A stretch of DNA of 64,000 nucleotides from Odiellus spinosus (taxonomy: Eukaryota > Arthropoda > Arachnida > Opiliones > Phalangiidae). Within the stretch, counting starts at the first letter, position 1. Every line of letters starts with the position of its first letter. Below the pieces are notes generated by a model, which saw only the letters and a program-made list of their open reading frames with translations, did no database searches and was not told the origin of the DNA. Shown in pieces: positions 1 to 9,855 of the stretch. The position numbers and the translations under genes were made by a program. The stretch lies in the NCBI GenBank assembly GCA_963920705.1, contig OY987227.1, forward strand, positions 20,857,434 to 20,921,433, written 5' to 3'.

Positions 1-124
1 ACGAGAAAACACGACTCTAGCGAAACGTTTTGAAACAGTTTAAATCGATTCCAAGGCCGATAATGAAGCCCATAACGATTCACATTAAGAAATTGCAGGG
101 CCGGACAATACGTAACAGCAGAGG

Positions 125-530
125 TATATAATAACCCCCTTCGGGGGGAAGTATGAAAGCCCCTATACTACCAATGCTAAAAATCACGAACAATAAGAGC
201 CCGCTGCTGACTATCTAGGCCACTAGCTCGCACTGGACTTCTCAATGTCGCTACTCTAGTAAATGGTCTTTGTATAAACAAGACGACTCGATTTGTGTTT
301 AGAACTTCCTGTCTCGGGAGTCAGGCTGTCTGTTAAAATGGAGTCGAAGGTTGACTTCAGCTCGCAAGTTCCGGAAGTGTGCGTAGGGAAAATTTAGTGA
401 GGTTCAAAATGGTGTAACTATTTTTTGGGAGTAAAGCGGTGTGTCGATCCGCCGCGATTTACGCCGGGCACATGTTGTTCGTCGATTTTGCCTACCTTTC
501 ATACTTTCCCCCGAAGGGGGTTATTATATA
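125..530. mobile_element. MITE-like element with 35-bp terminal inverted repeats
   Basis: The 35 bases at 125-159 recur inverted at 496-530 with one mismatch. Each arm carries a run of C, then TTC, then a run of G, so it is itself a small palindrome. The 336 bases between the arms show no coding potential. The outermost bases are TATATAATAA on both sides, so a TA or TATA target site is possible, but the duplication cannot be told from the arm. A non-autonomous DNA transposon is the simplest reading; no transposase is present. Confidence 0.7.
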
Positions 531-2925
531 CATCTGGTAACAGCAAAAGAATATAAATAAAAGAAATTGTCTCCCTTTCCTAAATTTATTCGTGGTTACC
601 ATCCTGTGAACGTTCTTTTCGTACAAATTGGCTGATTAGCTACTTCATGAACTCATGACAACCCCAAAAAACTTGAGCCACCCCCTCATCCCCCATTTTT
701 GAGACACGAGGACATTTTCTGGCCCATTACAAAAAATAACGAAGCCCAAAGCTGTTGGAATCTATCATTGGCTATCTGCTGACTTGTAATTTCTTTAATA
801 TTCTTGGTAACAATGACCAGAAAAACATAGGGCAAAATGAACCACCATGCGGAATTAAATAAATAATATATTTTATTATCCGCTTCTGATATAACTAGTC
901 CTAAAAGAATTCGTTGATAAAAAGATCCATTGTATTATAATGATAAAAGCAGGCGCTATGACAGTCCTTCCCATAACATTGTCAGACACTATAGTATTAT
1001 TATTGAAAATAAAGTGGGCTGTTCTTATCATTATCGATTTTTGGATCATTTTTCCTTCGAGATATTAATAAAAAATAAAGAGACGAATAAAAGATATAGT
1101 TCTTACTAAATCGTTATCGGATAGTTGGAAGACTTGTTCGAGTAATTCTTGTTTCGTAAATTGGCGGGAAAACTCGCTTTGGTAGTCGCGTGTGTCTGGA
1201 TTTTAAGGTTTTAGTTGCATTTCGAGTAAGGAAAGAAAGAATTTAAAAAAAAATGTGTAATTTTCAATTGAATATTGACTGTATTTTATTTTGTTTCAAG
1301 ATCAGTTTGCAAAACAAAATAAAGCTGACGCGGATTAATGCATAATGTTAATCCTCGTAGGAATAAATGTAGTTTTTGCAAAATGTTCCATATCTTTAAG
1401 TTATTATTATATTACCAGTATTTGACTCGCTGGTTTGCGAGAAACTCGAAGTTGATTTGTTTGTCCTGGCTCTTGAAACCTGAATTAAATAAATAACAGA
1501 GAAATTTATTATAAGATACCATAGATGTATAGGACGCATTTATTAAATAGATTGCTTAAATATTGGAAAGGTAAATAAATATTGATATTAAAGAAAATAT
1601 TTTCGAATGGGGTACGGGGTATTACCCGAATTACCCCTTATAAAACATTTCGGGGAGTAATTCCCTTGATTAAGGCTTAAACCTTTGTTCAAGGAAGGTC
1701 GCAAAATGTCCAAAAGTCGATGGGTGTACCACTATTTAAAATTTTGTACACCTGATTACTTATTATTTTTCGTATTACGCTAAAATATTCCCAAGATTTG
1801 ATGCAAAATGTTAAATCTGGTGGTCTTTGAAACGGGTGTTAGTAAATACGCTCGAAGACGACAGGTGTATACAACCCTAGAGAATGGCTTTGTTTTAAGA
1901 ATAAAAATGCTCGATAACGATCATGTTTTTGTTCCTGAAGCGACAGCTAGGTCACGTACATATAAGGTAAGTAATGTCCCGAAGTTCGGTTATAGGAAGT
2001 TGTTAGATATATTGGAAAAAAAAAGCAGAACTAGAGTGAAAAGGAAGGAATACAAAAGAAAATAGATCGGAAGTGGTATTTAACCCAATTTTCTTGTACA
2101 GGAAGAATGTCCCTAGCCCCAAATGAACTTCTACAAAACGATTTACCCCCCAGTTTAAGGAGTTGTACTTGCTATATAGGGAAGCTTTTTACCCCGCCCC
2201 AACATCATTTTTAAGGGCAAGTTTAACACGAGGGAGGGCGGAAAGGAAAAGGGTGTTGGCCTAGGCTTACTCGTGATGACTTTAAGGAAACCCTCTACAT
2301 TGAATACTAAACGCATCTACAGTTCATTCAACTTGCGTAAGAGATAGTTACTTGGAAAGGGCTGGCCATTATATTGGCATTTGAATCCACGTATATCTTG
2401 TTAACCAATATCCTTCTTATCTATCATCTTCGAAGTTATTTTACTATTAAGTGTTTTACCTCATAGTTACAAGAAATAGTAGATAACATTACAAAAGGGA
2501 GCAGAATTCATAATCTCCTCTTCTCTCTATCCTAGATGGATAAGTTCAAGTTACTTGCAAAACGGGGAGGGGCAATATATAGTGGTGTAGCCACGTTTTG
2601 ACCACTAATTTACGTTATTACTTTAAAAATTTTAAGCTACTGGCTACAATTGTACGCTGATTACGTGGAGTAATCAACCCAAGTGCCATTCGATTCAAAA
2701 ACACCAAACAACGAGCAAAATAAACTAACACCCGAAAAATAGGAAAATGGTACAAATTTTAGGAAGCCTATAAGAATGGTCGCATTGCATGATAAGGGAA
2801 GCGTTGAAGGCAATTTTTTACCTGTATTCACACTCATAATATATAAGCATAAATTCTTGATAAAAGTATGCCTACATGTTACAAATATAATATCCAGTTC
2901 TTTCGAAGTGAGGGGCCGACCATAC

Positions 2926-3040
2926 TCCGTAATCGGTGTACACGCTTGTAGCTTTGACTGTACTAAAATGATTACGTAACTGATTACGCATTTAGTACTA
3001 CCAAAGGCTGTAATCATTAACGTAATCGCGTAATTGGTGT
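2926..3040 (+). repeat. Dispersed repeat rich in GATTACG/CGTAATC, copy 1
   Basis: This stretch of about 115 bases shares order and wording with 18987-19115 and 61209-61335, both in the opposite orientation. Shared blocks are the CGTAATCGGT start, CTTTGACTGTACTAAA or its variants, GATTACG, and CAAAGGCTGTAATCA. The copies are diverged, so the family is old. Its class cannot be told. Confidence 0.6.
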
Positions 3041-3723
3041 AGAGATTTTAAGGAAGTGGTTAGCCCCTCGTTTCGAATGACAAAGGCTATTCTTATTGAA
3101 ACCATAACTAAAAAACTGTTTTTAGAAACTAACTGATATTATATTATGGTCTGAAAAGCAGCAGCCAAGGTCACTAGTTCGTAAAATTGATTTCGCTCGA
3201 AAAAAGGGTTTACGTTTTACTTACTTGCACAAATATCGTGCACTCTCCCAGCGAAATTATGTTTACGTTATAAGGCACGAAAGTCAATTACACGGTTATG
3301 TATTTCCCTCTCATGGGTTTATGAATTCCATGCAACAATGACGCCTTGCTAGCAAAAATAAAGGCGATTCTTCTAAACCCGCGTCAATCCTAGGTAATAG
3401 TGTCCGTTAACCTTAAGGAAGCTAAGTAGGCACATTAATTAAGGTAACGTTCCTTAAACACGCTTAAGGACTCTTAAAGAAAGAATGTTATAGAAGAATG
3501 AAGCCGGCACGCGTGCCAAATGTTAATGAGCGTGAGTCGTGACAGCTAGAGCGTCCAAAATAAAAATTTCTAGTCAATAATAAAATGTTTTCGTTTTAGC
3601 TAGTTGCCTACTGTTAAAAATATATGTATAGCGTAAAATTTTCTATGTACCAGTAGTGTTGAATAGCAGTTTGTCGATAGCAATTGTACGATGTTGTTTT
3701 TCTCGTCAAGGGCTTGCAAGAGA

Positions 3724-3900
3724 TATGCAAATTGACTCGATTCGGGCCTTGTCAAATTAACCAAGTACCAAGTTCCCTAATTTAATCTCTAGTAATTGAA
3801 AAAATTCGCTAGGCGGTTTTTACACAAGCGTGACGTCGGTTTTACTTTTCATTTCAATGTGCTCCTATAAAATAACCAAAGAAGTGGGCTTCCCACTGAT
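3724..3900 (+). repeat. Half copy of the foldback element seen at 11548-11925
   Basis: It aligns with one arm of the 11.5-kb foldback: GACTCGATTCGGGCCTTGTC, then a TAGGCGGTTTTTACAC block, then TGACGTC, then a CAATGTGCTCCTATAAAATA block. The partner arm is not seen beside it, so this is a solo or broken copy. Confidence 0.6.
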
Positions 3901-4041
3901 CGGCGCGCAACTGGCTTAGTTGGTTTCAATTTTAAATCGAGCAAAGTTAAATCGCGTGATCTGATTGGATGGATCATCCGATGGGCTTTATACCATATAA
4001 TGCGCAAAAAAAGGGGAATATGTGAAAAAAATGTAACCTAC

Positions 4042-4619
4042 CATTTTTCGCTCCTTCGAAAGCCTTCAATACCAGCAACTGCGTAACTTTTGGAATTTTT
4101 CAAGTCCTCTAATTTGAATATTTTCCTTCCATTCTCGATGTCATACAAGGCTCTGATGGCTCCGAATTTGGGTTGAAGTTTTTCACTTAAATTGTTCAAA
4201 AGTGCGGAAAACGTCTTGGTTGTTTTATGATTAACAACGTAGGGGATGCCCCCGAAATATTCGTCTCCGTTTATAAAAAATGTGACTGATTTGGTTTCGT
4301 TTACAGCCGCTGGTCTACTTTGCTGATTCCACCGTGTTACGGAAGAACGCATATTTATTTTTTCCGCAACGCATTTCTAATACAGCGTGCCAATTCTTGT
4401 GCCAAATTCTTCTCTCGAATTAGCCTTTTCTAAAAAAAACGTGCCAGAGACTGGAATCATTCCCTCTCTACAGTCCTTCCCAGCTAAGTCTGAGTCTAAA
4501 ACAGACAGCGACTTACCTCCCGGAGAAAAAATATCCTGAGAAACGTTGCTAGGCAACGCTTTCGGTTCACGTTTACATAGGATTTGACTTTCTGAAGCTC
4601 TGAACTGATTCGAAGTCAT
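4042..4619 (-). CDS. Doublecortin (DCX) domain protein, 5' exons only
   Basis: Reading leftwards, 4352-4042 encodes a doublecortin domain. Key blocks are FFINGDEYFGGIPYVVN, a KTFSALLNNLSEKLQP helix, FGAIRALY, NGRKIFKLEDL and SYAVAGIEGFRR, the order found in DCX domains that bind microtubules. The exon ends at 4042 on a donor, GTAGGT, after two bases of a codon, so more protein follows to the left. An upstream segment opens with ATG at 4619 and runs 34 codons plus one base to a strong GTAAGT donor at 4517. It can join in frame to a weak acceptor before 4309; otherwise translation may start at the ATG at 4352. The tandem second DCX domain common in the family is not seen. The DCX call is firm; the start and subfamily (DCDC2-like wording) are uncertain. 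Confidence 0.75.
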
Positions 4620-4985
4620 TTTCTATTCTTTGGTTAGCTCAATCTTGCTGTGCAAAAATTGATAATCACCCGTAACCCGCCTTTGATGCAACTTAGTATA
4701 TCATCTGAATTTTTAGTTTTTCCACTAACCTGTATATCATATTTAATAATTGCGCGTAATAATTTGTATGAGGCTCGTAGGCAGCCTCCTACTACGAGCG
4801 AAAGGGTCACCTAGTGGATGAGGAGCACGCCGTGGCTAAAAGCCTTAAAGTCGTCTGCTACTTATAGATTTAGGCTTAGCGAAATCGATCAATATTGTAG
4901 TTGACGTGACGTTTGGTGGTTTCAATGTGATTGATATTTAGGATTAAATTAGCTGTAAATACCATTTGAGCTTGTAGTTAAAGTA
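4620..4985. promoter_or_regulatory. Divergent promoter region between DCX gene and Chid1
   Basis: These 366 bases separate the two outward-facing start codons at 4619 (minus) and 4986 (plus). A shared bidirectional promoter is inferred from spacing alone. No clear TATA box at a sensible place was identified. Confidence 0.45.
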
Positions 4986-6770
4986 ATGAAACCTGTATAT
5001 TCTATTCAAATAATTATTCTGGCCGCCTTAATCTTACCTGAAGCTATATTGTGCACTTTATCTAAAAGTAGTAAAACAAATAAATCCAAACAGGTCGGTA
5101 ATCAGTGTTGTTATTTATAGAACGAGTAAATCTGAATTTTAGCTCTTAATAACGTGTGAATTTCGCGTCAGACCGTACTTTCAGATCCAGGCCATCTAAC
5201 TGTATTTGAAAGAAACTTGGTTACGGAAAATCCTCGATCCAAAGACATTGTCAGTGAGCATAAGGCGTACTGTTTGAAAACAAACAGAAAAAATTATGAT
5301 GGAGAGGTTTTAGCCTACGTCACTCCTGTAAGTGTTAATTAAAATGTAATTAGAAGTACGATTTTTAACCTAATGTATCGTTAACAGTGGAATAATCACG
5401 GTTATGATGTGGCCAAAATATTTGGATCCAAGTTTACTTGGGTTTCCCCAGTCTGGTTGCAACTGAAGCCTGGCGAACTCTCGTTAGATGGCTCAAACAT
5501 TCATGGTTTGTTCTCTTTCTTAAAGGAATAATGAAGACGAGTTTCACAAATGACTTCTTAAAAATAACCAATTCATCCAATCCTATAGGCAAACACGATA
5601 TTGATCAAGGTTGGATCAACGAAGTTAAATCTAAGAATAAAAAGGTTAAAATAGGTAATGAGCTGATTAAATGATTGCGGGTAAAGTTCATTATAAAAAG
5701 AGCTAAATAACTATTATTTCAGTTCCTAGGATTATTTTTGAACAATGGTCCGGAAACTCCTTGAATACCTTATTTACGAGTAATAAGGAACAGGAACAGA
5801 TTCTACAGCAGCTGAGAAAATTGGCGAGAGTGAGTTGAATAATCAAATTACTCGTAAATCATGAATTTATAATACAAAGTACTTAACGTAGGGAAATGGC
5901 TTTGACGGTTACGTTGTTGAAGTTTGGAGCCAATTGGGAAGAAATTATAGAATGTAATTAGTAATTTAAACAATATATTAGACTGCGAATTTGATTGTTA
6001 CTTGTTTTATAGCGAATTGCGAAATTTAATCAACAAATTTGCCGATTATTTGAAGAACAATAATCTTGACTTCATTCTCGTCATTCCCCCACCTTTAACG
6101 CAATCGTAAGTATTTAATTATAAAGTTTAATTAACGCGTATTAAATCTAACATATTATCAAGAAACTCTCCCGGCGGATTTGTCAAGGAAGATTTTGACG
6201 CTCTCTCGTCATCAGTCACCGCGTTTAGTTTGATGACGTACGACTACTCTAGTCCTGAAAGGTATAATAAATACTCTCTTTGGAGTCTTTAGACTCAAGT
6301 TTTATCTTAATAATATTGTCGCTACAAACTAAATAGGCCAGGACCAAATAGTCCAATCCTTTGGGTCAAACTTTGTATCGAAGCGCTAACGAAAGATACG
6401 AAGCTTCGAAAGAAAATACTTACCGGCTTAAATTTTTACGGAAACGATTATACGACAATTGGTGGAGGTCCTATATTAGGATCTAAGTGAGTAAAACTTG
6501 TTAATATTCGTACAATTTATGAAAATCAATTTAAATCTTACCTTTTATAGATATATTGAAATTATGGATAAATTCAAACCCAAAATTCATTGGGACGAAA
6601 TCTCGGGGGAACATTTCTTCGAATATAGAGCGGGTTTCGGGAAACAATTGGTTTTCTTCCCCACATTGCACTCGATCAACGTGCGTTTAAACATATCGAA
6701 TGAACTCGGGACAGGAGTATCAATTTGGGAAGTGGGGCAAGGTTTAGATTATTTTTACGATTTGTTTTAA
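4986..6770 (+). CDS. Chid1: Chitinase domain-containing protein 1 (CHID1), complete, ten exons
   Basis: Exons are 4986-5093, 5172-5327, 5388-5505, 5589-5654, 5723-5829, 5892-5953, 6013-6105, 6163-6261, 6337-6486 and 6551-6770. All junctions are GT/AG and stay in frame, giving about 392 aa, close to human CHID1 (393). The exon 1/2 junction has an in-frame alternative (donor after 5097, acceptor before 5185). Residues 7-22 form a hydrophobic signal peptide. The rest is a GH18-like barrel: WNNHGYDVAKIFGSKFT, VSPVWLQLK, DIDQGWINEV, the FDGYVVEVW strand, FSLMTYDYS, GLNFYGNDY, and the closing VSIWEVGQGLDYFYDLF. The strand keeps one Glu (near residue 195) but lacks the middle acidic residues of the active chitinase motif, as in known CHID1 proteins, which bind saccharides and are secreted or lysosomal. 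Stop TAA is at 6768-6770. Confidence 0.95.
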
Positions 6771-6900
6771 AACAAACAAAAGATAAAAAAAAATCATTCC
6801 ATTTCATTTAAATCATTTTCCATTAATAAATTAAAAAACAACTGAAAAAAAAAATATATTTTGTACCTTTTTTTTGTGAAATTGTAATTTAGTTAATGCC

Positions 6901-6906
6901 AATAAA
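6901..6906 (+). terminator. Polyadenylation signal AATAAA of Chid1
   Basis: A canonical AATAAA lies 131 bases after the Chid1 stop codon, followed by a T/TG-rich stretch near 6925-6955 typical of downstream elements. An earlier AATAAA at 6825 is an alternative. Confidence 0.6.
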
Positions 6907-8063
6907 AACAATTTCAAACTTATCTTTCAATGTTTGTATGTTTATTTTTTTTTTTATATTAAACCGAAATTTGAGGTGAAACAATAATGTTTCACTGAGT
7001 AGAATTTAGAGTTCCATATTCCAAAACAATTGTCACAATTACGGCTACATCGAGGTCTCATACTTAGGCTTTTCCTCGTGAATTTTGGCATATATGTGGC
7101 TGCTTTTAAAACAAAGAGTAGTCAAGTTGTACCAGTTTTTCCGGACCATTGCGGCAACCCCACACGCCTACTGACAAAGGCGATATTGAAAAAAAAAAAA
7201 AAAAAAAAAGTGCCGAAGGGGGAGGGGAAGGCATGAGTAAATTGGGAGTGGGCCATTTGCCCCTACGGTTGGGACGCCCCTAAGTTGTTGAATTTATCAT
7301 TCACGAGTTCGTTCGTGAATGATACTACGATGTTGTTAACTTTACGAAAATAAACTGAAGAATATAACTTAAAAAAACAAACTTTTCAGAGTGTAAGGTC
7401 TGAAATTTGCCCTAATGTCCTTTTAGTATCATAAGTTTATATAAATTGCCTTTCAAAAGTATGACATATTGAACTTGGTTGAAGTATTTAAGTTACATAT
7501 TATACACCTTGGAGGAAATATATAAGGGATTAATGACACCGACCAGAATTTTTCACATAGAGATGTAGATCTTTACAAAGAAGAGAGTAGTAGAGAGCTT
7601 AAATTTCCCATTTTTAGTTTAAAGACCCTATCTGCTCTAGAATTTACCCCTTGAAAATGCTCTTCCCTTATGCACACAGCTTTGAACGTACAATTTATGA
7701 TGAGCAAGAAAAGAAGGCGACTTTAAAGGGGCTTTAGAAAACGCAGATAGTCTCGTGAATTCTAAAAAAAGGGGGGCTTGAGAAGGGGCTTCGGTCCGAA
7801 AGCTCGCAACTTTTTGACCTTTTAAATAAAATATTTTTAAAAATCCACGAAGTATCCGCCGTCAATTATTAAAATTAAAGCAGATAGTCCCTTTTAATGG
7901 GAAGGGAGGAACATAAATCGGTAGCATCGTTCTTTGACAAAGTATATTAGAGTATGTCCATACTTTTATAAAAGTAATTTATAGACTTACGGATGAGAGA
8001 GAATATGTACAGGGAATGTCAATGGAATCAATCCTTTTTTTTTAACTTGGCCTCCTATAAAAA
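6907..8063. other. Intergenic stretch between Chid1 and the SATB-like exons
   Basis: The two genes converge here: Chid1 ends at 6770 and the minus-strand SATB-like coding sequence ends at 8064. The stretch includes the 3' untranslated regions, a poly-A run near 7190-7209 and one copy of the CCCTATCTGC repeat (7618-7752). No gene was recognised. Confidence 0.6.
7618..7752 (-). mobile_element. CCCTATCTGC inverted-repeat MITE, copy A
   Basis: It is bounded by TTTAAAGACCCTATCTGC on the left and CGCAGATAGTC on the right. Its interior, read in reverse, matches copies at 8458-8618 and 8614-8779 (blocks CCTTCTTTTC, GTACAG or its variants, GTGTGCATAAGGGAAGAGCA). It is shorter than the other two, so it has lost part of its interior. 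Confidence 0.65.
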
Positions 8064-9855
8064 TTATAAATTTAAATAATGCTTGGGGCAGTCTATATTC
8101 TCCTCTTGATCATCATCATCAGTTGTTAAAAGTGACGTCAACCTCTGCCTCTTATTTAAATTCAGTTCAGATGGTTCTTCGCATTCGTATTCTTGGCTGT
8201 TACTATGACTAGACGTCTCGTTGCTCAGACGATGTTTTAACCCGTGTTTTTTCGATCGTTGCCTTTCATTTTTCCACCAATTTTTCAAGGTTCCAACAGT
8301 CACTTTTGGTCTATAAAAACAAAAAAGCAATTAGTTTTGATACAATTGTAAAAATTTGGTTTGATAAGAATGCTCCAAAATGCTAAAAAACATATATTTA
8401 ACTTTAACTATAAATTAAATGTGTGATTGGTACTTTAATATCCCATATGGGTAACTTAAAGGCCCTATCTGCGATTTTTAAATCCCCTTTAAAGTCGTCT
8501 TCTTTTCTAGCTTAGCAGACGACCTTGATCATAACAAACTGTACAGACAAAACTACTCTGTGTTTATAATTGAATAGTATTTTAAAGTGACAAATTTCAG
8601 AGCAGATAGGGTCTTTAAAGGGACTATCTGCAGTTTTTAAATCCACTTTAAATGTGCCTTCTTTTCTAGCTTAGCAGACGACGTTGACCATAACAACTTG
8701 TACAGTCAAAGCTAGGCTGTGTGCGTAAGGGAAGAGCATTTTAAAAGGGCAAATGTCAGAGCAGATAGGGCCTTTAAAGTGGCTAATACACCAAAAATCT
8801 CTTAACTTACCTATCTTGTTGTCTGAGATGTCCAGCATTGATTTCGTCCGCGTACGTTTCTAAAGTTTTAATCGACGGATTATTATTTTCCCTAAACCAT
8901 TCTTTTAATTTTGGAAGCTCGTGAACGGCGTGAAAGGTTAATCGTCCATCTTGTGGTTTTTCAGAAGTACCAGATATACAAGGACCTTGAAATAAAAGGA
9001 ACAGTAAAAATTAATGAAAAACATGGATTTAATATTATCACGTACATAAAATTAAGTTACCTGGATTATCGGCGCGATATTTGGCGAACCACGCTCCAAA
9101 TTCGACACATTTCTCTTTTCCTAATTTCCCACCGTGCCTATTGTTGACTATATTGGATATGAGTGGCTGAAAATTTAATAATTATTTTAAAACCCCTTTT
9201 TTTTATTTAAAAATGTAATAACGGGTTAATATTCCTGGATTTAAACCTCAACGGAAATTGCTTATTGTTTTTACATGGAAAGAATTTATATAAAATTCGA
9301 ATTTAGTCATTTAAAATCGCAGAAACTCCATTTTTTTTTTTTTTTTTTTTTCGTTATCAGTTTTTCTTCGGAATAAATTAACATTAAATCGACTTTGTAA
9401 ACCTGAAGGGTTTCACCAAATGGTTCTCTCTCTAGCCTAAACAGACTAAAAGAGGAGGAGAAACAAAAAAAAAAAAACTTATTTAAAGCCGACGCCAGTC
9501 TATCTCGATTTTCCTGGAATTCCCGGGTTAATTTTTCTTTTGTACTAAGCCTAATTTGAAACCAATTTCTCCCCCCTCTCACTCTCCCACCTTCACTCAG
9601 AATCTGATTTTTAGAATTTCGGGAGGAGGTGATTGGGGGATATACTTTGTTTTAAAGCTGGTTAGTCGAGAGAAACGTATTTCCAAAGAATTAAAGTTTT
9701 TTTTTTTTTTTTTTTGGAAATCCATAGTAAGATACAGTATTACCTGAGACATGGGACATAATTTGGCCAATTTGCTTTGAGACATTTCCCTTAATAGTTG
9801 CAAAACAGCGCTTCGAACTCCAGCGTCATTCCATTCGACGTCTTCGGGTTGATTT
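8064..9855 (-). CDS. SATB/dve-like protein: CUT-like domain plus K50 homeodomain (5' exons not assigned)
   Basis: Four exons read leftwards: 9855-9744, 9166-9061, 8985-8811 and 8310-8064, with GT/AG borders, matching phases and a TAA or similar stop at 8064. They encode about 212 aa. First comes a CUTL domain, with LREMSQSKLAKLCPMSQ then ISNIVNNRHGG and EFGAWFAKYRAD, which closely resembles the SATB1/2 CUT-like domain (SLAKECPLSQ and its following helix). Then comes an atypical homeodomain with HELPKLKEWFRENNNP and, in helix III, WWKNERQRSKK; W48, N51 and R53 are kept and residue 50 is Lys, as in dve, where SATB has Gln. An acidic Asp/Glu tail ends the protein. The first exon begins with one base that completes a codon, so exons upstream are required. 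It lies downstream of dve on the same strand. A DNA-binding transcription regulator in the nucleus is inferred. Confidence 0.85.
8458..8779 (+). mobile_element. Two tandem CCCTATCTGC MITE copies in an intron
   Basis: Copy B (8458-8618) and copy C (8614-8779) lie head to tail and share the CTTTAAAG junction. Each opens with a CTATCTGC block and closes with AGAGCAGATAGGG, which is the inverted form. Both carry TTCTTTTCTAGCTTAGCAGA inside. They sit in the intron between the last two SATB-like exons, in the antisense orientation to copy A. Confidence 0.7.

Larger units (their letters stand above)
531..4041. other. Non-coding flank left of the doublecortin gene
   Basis: I find no convincing exon here. 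The doublecortin gene must continue leftwards from its donor at 4041, so later exons may lie in this stretch or beyond the window, but none is recognisable. Short ORFs at 1808-2065 and 2661-3017 look like chance; the second lies in a dispersed repeat. A half copy of a foldback element is at 3724-3900. Confidence 0.5.

Noticed and set aside
1808..2065. 85-codon plus-strand ORF ending in basic residues
   Set aside because: No domain match that I can support and no neighbouring exons in phase.
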